Shown piece by piece: positions 9,887-18,991 of a stretch of 64,000 bases of DNA; position 1 is the stretch's first letter, and each line of letters opens with the position of its first letter. Where the stretch lies: positions 620,001 through 684,000 of the forward strand of contig NZ_CABFVU010000003.1 in assembly GCF_902150045.1 (NCBI RefSeq), in the 5' to 3' direction. The position numbers and the translations under genes are program-made. Origin of the DNA: Chitinophaga polysaccharea (GTDB lineage Bacteria > Bacteroidota > Bacteroidia > Chitinophagales > Chitinophagaceae). The notes beneath the pieces were generated by a model that had not been told where the DNA came from, did not search any database, and worked only from the letters and a program-made list of their open reading frames with translations.

Positions 9887-10216
9887 TTACTTTTTAAACA
9901 TAAAATATACGGCTCCTACAAGGAAGAAAAAAGAGACGAGATAGTTCCAGCGGAGGGGCTCCTTCAGGAAGGTAACCGCAAAAATGCTGAAAACGGTGAG
10001 GGTGATCACCTCCTGGATGGTTTTGAGCTGGAACCCGGTAAACCCTTCCTGGGCGCCGTAGCGGTTAGCGGGCACCATAAAGCAGTACTCAAAAAAGGCG
10101 ATGCCCCAGCTGATGAGGATCACTTTCCAGAGGGCAACGTCCTGGTGTTTGAGGTGGCCGTACCAGGCAAATGTCATGAAGGTATTGGAAACAGTGAGGA
10201 GCAGGATGGTGCGCAT
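9887..10216 (-). CDS. DMT-superfamily small membrane protein (DUF486)
   Basis: 109 residues with four hydrophobic helices, matching the DUF486 family in length and pattern (FEYCFMVPANRYG, FQLKTIQEVITL, LKEPLRWNYLVSF). The family resembles half of a drug/metabolite transporter; its substrate is unknown. It stands alone, with the ECF sigma gene downstream in the same orientation. Confidence 0.85.
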   Translation of the reverse strand: MRTILLLTVSNTFMTFAWYGHLKHQDVALWKVILISWGIAFFEYCFMVPANRYGAQEGFTGFQLKTIQEVITLTVFSIFAVTFLKEPLRWNYLVSFFFLVGAVYFMFKK

Positions 10217-10372
10217 GCGTGATTAAATATTTGAAAGCGCTAAATTACTGAGTAGCTGCTATCTGCAAAAAATAATATTTGAAGCGGAGGTTGTCTGTCT
10301 CCAGGATCATGATGATTTTACTTTAAATACCTCCCAATGCAATAAACAGATGGGCATAACTCATAAAATAAG

Positions 10373-10415
10373 AACTGTGTTAAAGGTCTGAAATATTCCG
10401 ACCTTTAACACAGTT
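10373..10415. terminator. 16-bp perfect inverted repeat downstream of GH18 gene
   Basis: AACTGTGTTAAAGGTC and its exact complement flank an 11-nt loop in the 302-bp gap between the DUF486 start and the GH18 stop. The T-run is weak. It is best read as the GH18 terminator; nothing else is visible in the gap. Confidence 0.55.
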
Positions 10416-10518
10416 CAGTTTACAGCCGCTTGAAAAACCGGGCAATGCTCTCTCACGGGCTCATATGTAATATTACATAGCAGCCCATTATTTTTCCCCA
10501 AAAAAGAAGTTAAACAAT

Positions 10519-11526
10519 TTATTGAGGGGAATTCATTGTTGCTATTGATTTCCGAACGTTATAATATTTATTATTATTATAATCCAAATTGAATCCATAT
10601 GCCCCTATACCACCAACATCAGTTTTCAATGCCCATAATGCATATTCCTCAATTAAGGTATTTTTACCTAAAGCGCTATTCACATTCCAGGCACATGGTT
10701 TTTCACCATTGGTTAAAAAGAATACATTTTTATTACCAATAAGCCTTCCGTATTGATTCACTACACCAGTCATCATATTTTGATTTCCGCTCCACCGATC
10801 GCCGGCACAATTGTATCCCTGAAAGATAACATTGTTATAATAGCTATAGGTATCGTTAAAGATTTCAAAAATAGTACCCGATGTTTGGTCTGTATCAAAA
10901 ATAAAAGAAATGTTATTCCCTGATTTAGGACCGAAATATTTGCTCAACGCTTTCAGTAGCCCCTTTGTCTGTTCCTTACTATAAATGAGTTCAGGTTCCA
11001 TGTCTACATCTATTCCGTCCAGGCCCCATTCCGTAAAATAATCATAAACCAATTTTGCAAATTTATCATAGTCGGCCTCATTGTGATTATATACAGGAGT
11101 TCCATCTGCATTTTTATGCCAATCCTGAAAATCAGTCAGCCAAATGCAATTCACCACTTTAGTACCCCTTTTCCGGAGATAGTTTATATCTGCTTTTATC
11201 TTGTCAAAGTTGTTCCACAATTCTTTTTTTCCTTTTCCCATATGAGTAAAGATATCTACAACATCGACGCTATCCGGAACCAGTCGCAGATTACTATACA
11301 TATACCTGGTACTATCTGCAGAAACAGATTTTTCTAAACCGTTGAAATAACCAACAAACTTCTTATGGTCACTTTTTTTGTAGTCATTGAGTTTTTTGAG
11401 ATAAATGGCCGTTGAATCCACCGGTTGAGGCCTTTCTGTAGAGATTTGGGTGCATGATGCGAAAGTAACGGCAAATAAAGTGACTGCTAAAGCAGCTCTG
11501 ACACTGAATAAACTTAATCTGATCAT
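10519..11526 (-). CDS. GH18 lipoprotein, endo-beta-N-acetylglucosaminidase-like
   Basis: 335 residues. The signal peptide has a lipobox (TFASC), placing the protein on the cell surface or in the periplasm. The GH18 catalytic motif is present as LDGIDVDMEPE (DxxDxDxE, last Glu the acid/base), after the KFVGYFNGLEK strand and FTHMGKG. Size and motif resemble single-domain Endo-F/EndoBT-like enzymes that cut the chitobiose core of N-glycans, more than chitinases. No SusC/D pair or alpha-mannosidase is adjacent. The gene lies in an AT-rich stretch. Confidence 0.85.
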   Translation of the reverse strand: MIRLSLFSVRAALAVTLFAVTFASCTQISTERPQPVDSTAIYLKKLNDYKKSDHKKFVGYFNGLEKSVSADSTRYMYSNLRLVPDSVDVVDIFTHMGKGKKELWNNFDKIKADINYLRKRGTKVVNCIWLTDFQDWHKNADGTPVYNHNEADYDKFAKLVYDYFTEWGLDGIDVDMEPELIYSKEQTKGLLKALSKYFGPKSGNNISFIFDTDQTSGTIFEIFNDTYSYYNNVIFQGYNCAGDRWSGNQNMMTGVVNQYGRLIGNKNVFFLTNGEKPCAWNVNSALGKNTLIEEYALWALKTDVGGIGAYGFNLDYNNNKYYNVRKSIATMNSPQ

Positions 11527-12366
11527 TTGTTTGAGATTTTATATTGAATTATTAAATCTTTTCCTGATACTAGTTTTCATGCTTGCACACAGCTATCATG
11601 GGCAAAGCCACAATATGCTTTGCATCTACCACAGGGGCACGATTCTTCACTTAGAGGGCTTACTCCGGCTTATTTCCTTTAGAGCAAGTTCTCTACCTTT
11701 TTATAGCTGCTGAAACCAGTAAAAAACATCCCCGGCTGTAACTGGATGTTTTGCAGGCTTCTCATTTTATAAGAAGACCGATCTTCATGAAACCAGGAGG
11801 ACCATCTGACCCGGGACGTCATGAAGCTTGGATCCCAATAAAAATTGGAAGCAAAAAACTCTATATAAATTCTCTGGCGGTAATATTGGCTATGGCAGGA
11901 AGGAGCCAATATATATATATGTATGGTAATCCTGCGAGGTCAACTATCTTCTCAAACGCGCGGGTACCTATACTATTTGCCTTAAAACATGCATTCAAAA
12001 TGGATTTTACAAATAACAACCTATTTTAGGAAACAAAAGACAATTAACACAATTTTTCATTATCCTATTGCAACTTATAAGTTGTTACCAAATACTTTTT
12101 ACGCTCGTTGTTCGCTCGTTGCTTGTTTGACTATATATATCCGGTGTATGCAGGGTTGGTAATACTGCTCCGGAACAAATTGCCCGTTAATGCTTATTCA
12201 AGAGTTAACGTAGTAGTGGCCCAAAGGCTCTGCATTCTACAGTTAGGTCACAAATCAATAAGGTTCAAACAACTTTCTGATTTCAATGATAATGCTTTTT
12301 TTTAGAAAAAAAAGAAATCTACGCCCACTTTTTTTGAAAAAAGATGATAAATAGATTTACATAGCT
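11527..12366. other. 840-bp AT-rich spacer
   Basis: Apart from the Cys-rich remnant at 11577-11729, it holds a short inverted repeat (AAAACATCC at 11723, complement at 11744) and a forward frame from ATG 11790 to 12029 that encodes ~79 residues (LAVILAMAGRSQ, MYGNPARSTIFS) matching no family I recognise. The latter could be a decayed gene fragment. No RNA gene was seen. Confidence 0.4.
11577..11729 (-). pseudogene. Remnant of a small Cys-rich peptide gene, possibly RiPP-like precursor
   Basis: One reverse frame reads ATG, a leader-like stretch (MFFTGFSSYKKVENLL), TAA, Arg-Lys, TAA, then AGVSPLSEES and a Cys-rich tail (CPCGRCKAYCGFAHDSC) before a final TGA. The leader resembles N-terminal leaders of small Bacteroidota natural-product precursors, in which an LSR-E-M segment precedes the core; both stops fall where Ser (TCA) and Glu or Gln would differ by one base. 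This resemblance is from memory and is inference. No modifying or export gene is next to it. Confidence 0.3.
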
Positions 12367-12558
12367 CTACGCCAGTTTCTTTGTGCTAACCAGCAGTTCC
12401 CGTACATCCACATCCAGTGCAGCGGTGATATTGAACAAGGATTCCACGGTAGGCTGCATTGTATTGGTACACCATTTTGAAACCGTGGTAATACTTACTC
12501 CCAGCTCTTTTACGAGCCAGTTATTGCTTCTCCTGTCTCTACTATAATTATTTTTCAT
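12367..12558 (-). CDS. Small helix-turn-helix (XRE-like) regulator
   Basis: 63 residues from the ATG of MKNNYSRDRR; the open frame extends 25 codons upstream but the homologous start is here. The HTH reads NNWLVKELGVSITTVSKWCT and is followed by NTMQPTVESLFNITAALDVD and the ending VDVRELLV, which is the pattern of Bacteroidota regulators often found beside restriction-modification genes. The conserved N-terminal strand seems short. No restriction, toxin or phage gene is adjacent, so it is an orphan. Confidence 0.75.
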   Translation of the reverse strand: MKNNYSRDRRSNNWLVKELGVSITTVSKWCTNTMQPTVESLFNITAALDVDVRELLVSTKKLA

Positions 12559-12999
12559 TCTGTTAAATATATTTTCAGTAATTAATATGACTTTCGCCCC
12601 AACCCCGCCTGCCTTACAGACGAAGAATAGCAATTCCCCGGGAACAGTGCTGAAAAGCTACTTGAGCTTTTGGGACCAGGTGAAACGAATAACCTGCTTG
12701 CCTCAGCTTAAACCGAAGCCCTTACCAACCCCGGCGGGCCTTACAGCTCCGTGAGTGAGCGAATGAAAGTACTATCCTGCTTTACGGAGCTATACCAGTT
12801 AGTAGAGACGGCCTTTCTCATCTCCCCAAAATAAAAACCACCCCCCATATCCTTCCCCAGTCTAACAATCAGCAAAATAAAACCAGTAAAATCCGCGCAA
12901 AAAAAAGAGGGACCGTAAGAGGTCCCCCTGCATCAAACCAAATTGGGTTTTCCAATGTGGATGATTTTGTGTTGTTGGTTGCTATTTCATTATTAAAAA
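12559..12999. other. 440-bp spacer between HTH gene and DSL-repeat gene
   Basis: It contains an inverted repeat AGCTCCGT (12745) / ACGGAGCT (12784) with a 31-nt loop, an 11-bp match (AAAATCCGCGC, 12888-12898) to the outer end of the hairpin element at 29963, and the terminator at 12899. No coding frame was convincing. Confidence 0.4.
12899..12929 (-). terminator. Rho-independent terminator of the DSL-repeat gene
   Basis: On the reverse strand GGGACC / GGTCCC (extended by AGG/CCT-type pairing) with a 6-nt loop is followed by eight T residues, 70 bp beyond the stop of the DSL-repeat gene. Confidence 0.75.
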
Positions 13000-13728
13000 C
13001 TATTGTTCTAATTTGATTTCGCCCAGGTCGGTAGCTTTACCGTCTTCTACTTTTACATCTTTGATCACGGCGTTTTTGTAAGGGCTTTTGCCGAGAACAG
13101 TAATAGTATAAGTTCCTGCTTTAGCAGCCGGAATGGTGAATGCACCCTGTGATATAGCGCCTTTCAGCTTATCAGTACCGTTGTCTGCCTCTACTTCAGT
13201 AGCGCTGTCGGCAGGAGTGATTTTACCGGTGATAGAACCACCTTCTACAGCCATCACTTTCAGTGAATCATGTCCCTGCAGGGAGTCTACCTTCTGTAAA
13301 GAGTCGATTCCGGTTAAAGAATCTACTTTTTGTAAAGAGTCGATTCCAGTTAAAGAATCCACTCTTTGCAACGAGTCAATCCCGGTTAAGGAATCCAGGC
13401 GCTGTAAAGAATCTACCCCTGTTAAAGAGTCAATACGCATTACAGAGTCAATTCCGGCCAGGGAATCCACTCTCTGTAAAGAATCGGTTCCCATTAATGA
13501 GTCTACTGTCAGGGAATCAAATCCTTTTAAAGAATCCAGGCGCTGCAGTGAGTCTACACTGAAAACTTTTACTGAATCCAGGCTGGCAATGGAGTCTGTT
13601 GCAATTGAATCCACCATTGCGGCGGTGCTGTCTACAGTTTTTACTGCGGCTACATCTGCACTTTTGAAAGCCGACATCCCAAGTACCATTGTTGCTAAAG
13701 CGAGCGTTCCTACAATTGATTTTTTCAT
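13000..13728 (-). CDS. Secreted DSL-repeat protein with C-terminal beta-sandwich-like domain
   Basis: 242 residues from ATG 13728 (MKKSIVGTLAL); the frame is open for 28 more codons upstream but this Met starts a good signal peptide. After cleavage near MSAFKSA, about 110 residues consist of a ~12-residue repeat, consensus IDSLQRVDSLTG, in about eight copies, each built from two xDSLxx half-units. The C-terminal ~75 residues (GSITGKITPAD to the end) resemble a carboxypeptidase-regulatory-like fold (GAFTIPAAKAGTYTITV). I do not recognise the family. The acidic Asp-Ser spacing suggests a metal-binding or extended stalk region, which is inference. Confidence 0.8.
   Translation of the reverse strand: MKKSIVGTLALATMVLGMSAFKSADVAAVKTVDSTAAMVDSIATDSIASLDSVKVFSVDSLQRLDSLKGFDSLTVDSLMGTDSLQRVDSLAGIDSVMRIDSLTGVDSLQRLDSLTGIDSLQRVDSLTGIDSLQKVDSLTGIDSLQKVDSLQGHDSLKVMAVEGGSITGKITPADSATEVEADNGTDKLKGAISQGAFTIPAAKAGTYTITVLGKSPYKNAVIKDVKVEDGKATDLGEIKLEQ
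13260..13560 (-). repeat. Tandem ~36-bp coding repeats (DSL units)
   Basis: About eight imperfect copies of a 36-bp unit, visible on the forward strand as alternating AAAGAGTC/AAAGAATC blocks spaced 17-18 bp. The copies near 13290-13400 are most alike, which suggests recent expansion or gene conversion there. Confidence 0.85.
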
Positions 13729-13914
13729 GGCTTCAATTTTTGAATGGTTAATATTTATATTGAATATCCCCGGCCCGGATGAATGTGCATGGTTTTTGTT
13801 ATATGCCCTCATCGTTGGCTACCGTATATAAACAATACATCCGACAATTCACTTACCATTAGTCAAAGAAATGTTAAAGTGAAAAAAAGAATTACAAGGC
13901 GTTATACCAGCTGC

Positions 13915-13947
13915 TTTCGTAATTAGTAATTTTAAAAATTATCTTCG
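13915..13947 (+). promoter_or_regulatory. Possible promoter for the second ECF sigma gene
   Basis: TTTC at 13915 and TATCTTCG at 13940, spaced 21 bp, resemble the Bacteroidota TTTG / TAnnTTTG boxes. The start codon is 32 bp downstream. The same -7 octamer occurs at 20945. Confidence 0.35.
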
Positions 13948-13978
13948 CACTACGGAAACAAGACAAAAGATCAAAAGC

Positions 13979-14521
13979 ATGTTGCAATTGAGTAACGACG
14001 AAATAGTAAAAGGCATCCGGAGCAGAAACAAAGATGTGTTCGAAACTGTTTTTAAACAGTTCGCACCATCCATGTATAATATTGCCGTGCGGTATGTGAA
14101 AGATGAAGATGACGCGAATGATATGGTACAGGATGTTTTCCTCAACTTGTGGAAAGGTGCGGAAAACCTGGATGAAAGGGCCCCTATTAATCACTATCTC
14201 GCAAGAGCCACCGTAAACACCTGCCTGAACAGGATAAAAAAAGAGCAACGAAAAGAAGTATACGCCAAGGAACAAATGCAAACCGCTACACCGGCGGAAA
14301 ATAACCATTCCCTGCTGGAACATAAGGAACTGGAAGCCCAATACCGCTCTGCCCTTGAAAAATTACCGGACCAATGCCGCCGTGTTTTTGAAATGAGCCG
14401 CCTGAAAGGCTTGTCGCCAGCCGAAATCGCAGAACAATTAAATATCTCTATCAATACAGTATACGCCCACTTAACCACGGCTTTAAAACGATTACGGGTA
14501 GACCTTATTAATAAGTCGTAA
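13979..14521 (+). CDS. ECF RNA polymerase sigma-70 factor
   Basis: 180 residues with region 2 (DANDMVQDVFLNLWKGAENL) and region 4 (GLSPAEIAEQLNISINTVY). It heads a forward sigma, fecR, susC-like set, 71 bp before fecR, so it is the likely activator of the receptor gene at 15599. It is distinct in sequence from the sigma factors at 9186 and 53578. Confidence 0.95.
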   Translation: MLQLSNDEIVKGIRSRNKDVFETVFKQFAPSMYNIAVRYVKDEDDANDMVQDVFLNLWKGAENLDERAPINHYLARATVNTCLNRIKKEQRKEVYAKEQMQTATPAENNHSLLEHKELEAQYRSALEKLPDQCRRVFEMSRLKGLSPAEIAEQLNISINTVYAHLTTALKRLRVDLINKS

Positions 14522-14592
14522 GATGCTCCGGAATTTTTTTTATTATCGCTTAATGGTATAACGTTCTTCGGTTGTATTACTAATAAGAAGCC

Positions 14593-15576
14593 ATGAATAA
14601 TCAAACAGACATAGATATAGTGATCCGTTACCTGGAAGATCCGGACAATGAGCAGCACAAAACGCAGCTCAACGAATGGATTCAACAGGATGCTGGTAAC
14701 CTGGATATCTTCCTGGATATGAAAGGCATGTGGCATGGCGATCCGCTTCCTGCCGCCTCTGCTTTCGATACCCAGGGACAATGGCAGGCACTGGATACCA
14801 TGCTGGATAAGGTTCCTGTAACTGCTTCGCTTCCCGCACAAAAGAAAAACACCCGCGTGATCAGGATGAACCGCAGGTACTGGTGGGCCGCCGCAGCCGT
14901 ACTGGTGATTGCCGGCACATGGACCTGGCTGGGCCCGGGCGGGTATAAAACCTACGCCACCAACCAGCAGCAGGACAGTCTTCGCTTGCCGGATGGCTCT
15001 ATGCTGTATCTCAACGCACATACCCAGGTACGCTATGCACGCGGATTTGGAAAAGATAACAGGCTGGTTAAAATAGATAAAGGAGAAGCTTTTTTTGATG
15101 TTACGAAAAACGACGCCCTCCCCTTCATTGTAAATGCCCCCGAAGTAGAAGTACAGGTATTAGGTACTGCTTTTAACGTAAAAGCCGCCAACAGCGGGGT
15201 GAAAGTGTTCGTGCAATCCGGGAAGGTAAGCGCCGCTTATAAAGGCACTGAGAAAAAAGTGATCCTTACCCCGGGCGTGGAAGCCTCCCTGAAACGTAAC
15301 GGCCACGAAATAGACACCCGTACCCATAAAAAGAACAATAACATCCTGGCGTGGAAAACCCGGACATTAACGTTTGACGATACCCCGCTCACCGAAGTAG
15401 CGGAAGCCCTCGAAGATTTTTATAATGTACAGATCACCATCAGCGATCAGCAACTGGCTGATAAAAAACTGCTGGCTACCTTCCCCAATATGTCTTTGGA
15501 TGAAGTGCTGGACATTATGAGAAAAACCCTTCAAATTAACATTACGCATAAAAACGACCTGGTAGACATCTACTAA
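14593..15576 (+). CDS. FecR-family anti-sigma factor
   Basis: 327 residues. Cytoplasmic N-terminus, one TM helix (YWWAAAAVLVIAGTWTWLG, about residues 96-114), FecR domain (LRLPDGSMLYLNAHTQVRY, KIDKGEAFFDVT, VQVLGTAFNVKA) and a C-terminal DUF4974-type domain (LLATFPNMSLDEVLDIMRK). It lies between sigma and receptor genes, 22 bp before the receptor start, and should pass a signal from the receptor's STN domain to the sigma factor. Confidence 0.95.
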   Translation: MNNQTDIDIVIRYLEDPDNEQHKTQLNEWIQQDAGNLDIFLDMKGMWHGDPLPAASAFDTQGQWQALDTMLDKVPVTASLPAQKKNTRVIRMNRRYWWAAAAVLVIAGTWTWLGPGGYKTYATNQQQDSLRLPDGSMLYLNAHTQVRYARGFGKDNRLVKIDKGEAFFDVTKNDALPFIVNAPEVEVQVLGTAFNVKAANSGVKVFVQSGKVSAAYKGTEKKVILTPGVEASLKRNGHEIDTRTHKKNNNILAWKTRTLTFDDTPLTEVAEALEDFYNVQITISDQQLADKKLLATFPNMSLDEVLDIMRKTLQINITHKNDLVDIY

Positions 15577-15598
15577 ATACGCGCCTGACCTTTTATTT

Positions 15599-18500
15599 AT
15601 GCAGCAATTATTGCTACAGGCGCGTATCTCCAATTCCAGGTTTGGACGCGTGCCTGATTTTATTTTTATTGTTATCCTGGTATTGGCCAATGCTGTAGCT
15701 ATGGCCCAGCATACTAATGCCCCTCCCCCTCCTAAAAAGGTTTCCCTGCAGTTTACAAACGCCAGCCTGAAAACCGTGATCCGGGAAATAGAAAAACAAA
15801 CCAAATATACCTTTGCTATCTCGTCAGGAGAACTGGAAACCCGCCAGGGCGTTAGCTTACACGTACATAATTCTTCCCTGCAGGAAGTATTGCCAAAGAT
15901 CTTCCCTCCTGCAAAATATAAAGTGGAGATAAAAGACGGACAAATCATCGTAATCCCCCTCAACGCCGTTGCTGCAGATGAAACGCCTCCCCGCAACACA
16001 GATCCCAACCCTAACAAATGGACCCTCACCGGGTCTGTTTCAGATGGAATGGAGCCGCTGAGCGGTGTATCTATCCGGGAAAAAGGCACTACTAACGGTA
16101 CCGCCACTACGGAAAACGGCAGCTTCAAAGTAGACCTGGCCAGCGGACAGGCTATCCTCCAGGTATCCCTGATCGGCTTTGAAACCAAAGAGATTGCGGT
16201 GAGAGACAGGAGAAATATATCTGTACTGCTGCAACCCGACCTGCGCAAGCTGAACGAACTGATAGTACTGGGTTACGGCCTGCAGAAACGGGCTAATATT
16301 ACCGGTTCTATCAGCCAGGTAGATGGCGTGCGGCTGAGAAGCCGGCCCGTAGCCAATGTGATGGCGGCCTTACAAGGCACAGCCACCGGCCTGGTGGTAA
16401 CAAGAAGTAACGGGCAACCCGGCCGTGAAGGATTTAACATCCAGGTGCGGGGTGTGGGCTCTTCCTCCGGTAGCAACACCCCTGTAATTGTTGATGGTGT
16501 TCCCGGTTCCCTTGCAGTATTGAACCCGGATGACATTGAATCTGTATCTATCCTGAAAGACGCGGCAGCGGCCTCTATTTACGGCGCCCGTGGCGCTGGC
16601 GGCGTAGTATTGGTGACTACCCGCACCGGGAAACCAGGTAAACTGAAAGTAGATTTCAATACTCTCGGAGGTTTTGAAACCCCCATCCGCCTGCCCAACC
16701 GCCTCCCCTCCTGGCAATCGGCCGCCATGCAGAACATCGCCGCGGAAAATGCAGGAAAGGTTGCGCCCTGGGATCCCCTGGAAATAGATTTAATGAGATC
16801 GGGGAATCATTATGCCATCGACTACCAGCGTCCTGATTTCTACAAATACTACTATAATTACAACGCCCTGCCGGTACTTACCAAAAGCAAAACCGGTATT
16901 GAAAACTATAACCTATCCGTAAAAGGAGGCGATAGCTCCAACCAGTTCTCTGCATCCCTGGGCTATTTTGGAAGACAAGGACTATTTGCTGTTGGGCCGG
17001 ACCGTACTCACCGCGTGAATGCACGCGTGAACATGAACAACCGCTTCAATAAGCATTTCAGCCTGGAAACCCGGTTGTCGTACGCACAAACCAATACCTT
17101 CTCGCCAGCCCAGGCAGTGGAAGGCCCCAAAGGCTTACTGGCAGGGATTTACCGCGGCCCTGGAAATGTGCCTGTATTTGTGCCTAATACCAGCAACTAC
17201 GCCTATGGCGGCGCGCCGGGGTACGCCATTTTGGAAGATGGCGGCGAACGCGACGAGAAAAATAATTACATAGATGCGGTGTTTACCCTGAGGGCCGACA
17301 GTATTGCCAAAGGGCTCACGCTGAGATTAGTTTACAGTCCGCAGAAACATACATTGCAAGACAACCTGGGCCGCAATACCATTGCTCTCTGGAACCGCGT
17401 GGATACGGCCGCATTGTTACAACCCAATAACATGCTGCAGAAAAGCCGGCTGGAAAGTAAAGGCGGCAACCTGCAGTTGCTGGCCGACTACGATCTAAAA
17501 GAAGACAAACACAATATTCACCTGCTCGGCGGTGCCACACAGGAAGCATATAATACCACGCAAAATACTGCGGCCTCCTACAATATCAGCCGGCAGGAGA
17601 TCAATACCAGTCACTTCAATAACGCTCCCGTATATACGCAGTTGCTGGGCGCCAGCGGTTCATTGCTGTCCATATTTGGTAAAATGAGCTATAACTACGA
17701 CAACCGTTACCTGGTGGAGGCAAACCTCATCGGGTCGCGCTTATCGCAGTACAGCACCTCGTTTGCCGGCAGGAACCAGTGGCAGGTGTTCCCTTCCTTT
17801 TCTGCCGGGTGGCGACTGAACAATGAAACATGGTTCAACCGCGCGTTGCCTTTTTTCAATGAGTTCAAACTGAGGTGGTCATGGGGCAGATTGGGGAATG
17901 TTAACAGCTGGAACAGTATCCCCAATGATGAGCGCCTGCAAACTTTCAGCTTTAATGCTCCTCCTAACCTGCTGCCCTTTGTATACAAGAACCCCATTAT
18001 CCAGGCACAGGGATGGGAGAACATTTCCACCAATAACTATGGCTGGGATGCTACGTTATTCAGGGGCAGGCTCACGCTGGCAGCCGACTATTTCATCAAG
18101 CATAACCGCGATATGCAGATCCCGGTGCTCACCGCATCTACAGACGGCGCCTGGCCAATTGATTTTCACCGCGGTGAAATGAAATCATGGGGCTGGGAAA
18201 TAAATATAGGCTGGCGCGACGATAAAGGTCCTTTTACCTGGTATATCAACGGCAACCTCTTTTATAACCGGAATAAAGTGCTGAAGAATGATGATGTGGC
18301 CCCGCAGCCGGGCTGGAACCAGGGCATTGCCGGATATCCCTACTCCTCCCTGTTTGGCTACGAATCGGACGGCTACTTCCAATCGGCAGATGAAGTGAGC
18401 CAGCACGCCTTCCAGCATGAGAACACCGGCCCCGGCGACCTGCGCTATAAAGACATCAACGGTGATCACAAAATAGATAAGGCCGACCTGGTATACCTGG

Positions 18501-18991
18501 GCAGTACCGATCCGCGGTTTTCGTATGGTATAGATGCGGGCTTCGCCTGGAAAGGATTTGATGTTTCCGTTTTCTTCCAGGGCGTGGCCGACCGCAAAGT
18601 GATGCCGGATCCGCGTTACAATCTTCCTTTTACCAGCGCCTGGCAGCAACCCTGGGATATTAACCAGGATTACTGGACACGGGAAAATCCCGATGCGTTA
18701 TTTCCACGACTGTATCTCAATGATCAGCAGAACACGGTTCCATCCTCCCATTGGGCGATGAACGGCGCCTATATCAGGCTGAAGAACCTGCAGGTGGGCT
18801 ATACCTTACCCGCCAGCTGGCTGAGGAAAATATGGATCAGCAACCTGCGCATTTACTTCTCAGGACAAGACCTTTGGGAAACTACCAAAATGAAGATCAA
18901 ATATTATGATCCGGAACAGGCGGGAGGTTATAACGGTAATGCATATCCGTTTTTCAGATCATATACATTGGGGTTGACTGTTGGCTTCTGA
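15599..18991 (+). CDS. SusC-like TonB-dependent receptor with STN domain, no SusD partner
   Basis: 1130 residues. Long signal peptide (cleavage near AMAQ, ~37), STN domain (VSLQFTNASLKTVIREIEKQ onward), carboxypeptidase-regulatory-like domain (LTGSVSDGMEPLSGVSI), plug with PVIVDGVPG and SVSILKDAAAASIYGARGAG, then the barrel. It is the transducing receptor of the sigma/fecR set upstream. Unusually, no susD-like gene follows; the next gene is pyrB on the other strand. It may work alone, use a SusD encoded elsewhere, or be a remnant of a larger locus. Confidence 0.93.
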   Translation: MQQLLLQARISNSRFGRVPDFIFIVILVLANAVAMAQHTNAPPPPKKVSLQFTNASLKTVIREIEKQTKYTFAISSGELETRQGVSLHVHNSSLQEVLPKIFPPAKYKVEIKDGQIIVIPLNAVAADETPPRNTDPNPNKWTLTGSVSDGMEPLSGVSIREKGTTNGTATTENGSFKVDLASGQAILQVSLIGFETKEIAVRDRRNISVLLQPDLRKLNELIVLGYGLQKRANITGSISQVDGVRLRSRPVANVMAALQGTATGLVVTRSNGQPGREGFNIQVRGVGSSSGSNTPVIVDGVPGSLAVLNPDDIESVSILKDAAAASIYGARGAGGVVLVTTRTGKPGKLKVDFNTLGGFETPIRLPNRLPSWQSAAMQNIAAENAGKVAPWDPLEIDLMRSGNHYAIDYQRPDFYKYYYNYNALPVLTKSKTGIENYNLSVKGGDSSNQFSASLGYFGRQGLFAVGPDRTHRVNARVNMNNRFNKHFSLETRLSYAQTNTFSPAQAVEGPKGLLAGIYRGPGNVPVFVPNTSNYAYGGAPGYAILEDGGERDEKNNYIDAVFTLRADSIAKGLTLRLVYSPQKHTLQDNLGRNTIALWNRVDTAALLQPNNMLQKSRLESKGGNLQLLADYDLKEDKHNIHLLGGATQEAYNTTQNTAASYNISRQEINTSHFNNAPVYTQLLGASGSLLSIFGKMSYNYDNRYLVEANLIGSRLSQYSTSFAGRNQWQVFPSFSAGWRLNNETWFNRALPFFNEFKLRWSWGRLGNVNSWNSIPNDERLQTFSFNAPPNLLPFVYKNPIIQAQGWENISTNNYGWDATLFRGRLTLAADYFIKHNRDMQIPVLTASTDGAWPIDFHRGEMKSWGWEINIGWRDDKGPFTWYINGNLFYNRNKVLKNDDVAPQPGWNQGIAGYPYSSLFGYESDGYFQSADEVSQHAFQHENTGPGDLRYKDINGDHKIDKADLVYLGSTDPRFSYGIDAGFAWKGFDVSVFFQGVADRKVMPDPRYNLPFTSAWQQPWDINQDYWTRENPDALFPRLYLNDQQNTVPSSHWAMNGAYIRLKNLQVGYTLPASWLRKIWISNLRIYFSGQDLWETTKMKIKYYDPEQAGGYNGNAYPFFRSYTLGLTVGF

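Noticed and set aside
11810..11835. Four overlapping or adjacent six-base palindromes (CCCGGG, GACGTC, AAGCTT, GGATCC), like a cloning polylinker
   Set aside because: The order matches no linker I can name, no vector sequence flanks it, and both sides read as native AT-rich DNA; probably chance.
12888..12898. Solo AAAATCCGCGC end resembling the hairpin element terminus
   Set aside because: Only 11 bp and no matching arm nearby; kept as a note, not called as a copy.
13133..13831. 232-codon forward frame of ESTxCKESIPVK-like repeats
   Set aside because: It is the antisense reading of the DSL tandem repeats.
14194..15021. 275-codon reverse open frame over sigma/fecR
   Set aside because: Shadow of the sigma and FecR genes; no family resemblance.
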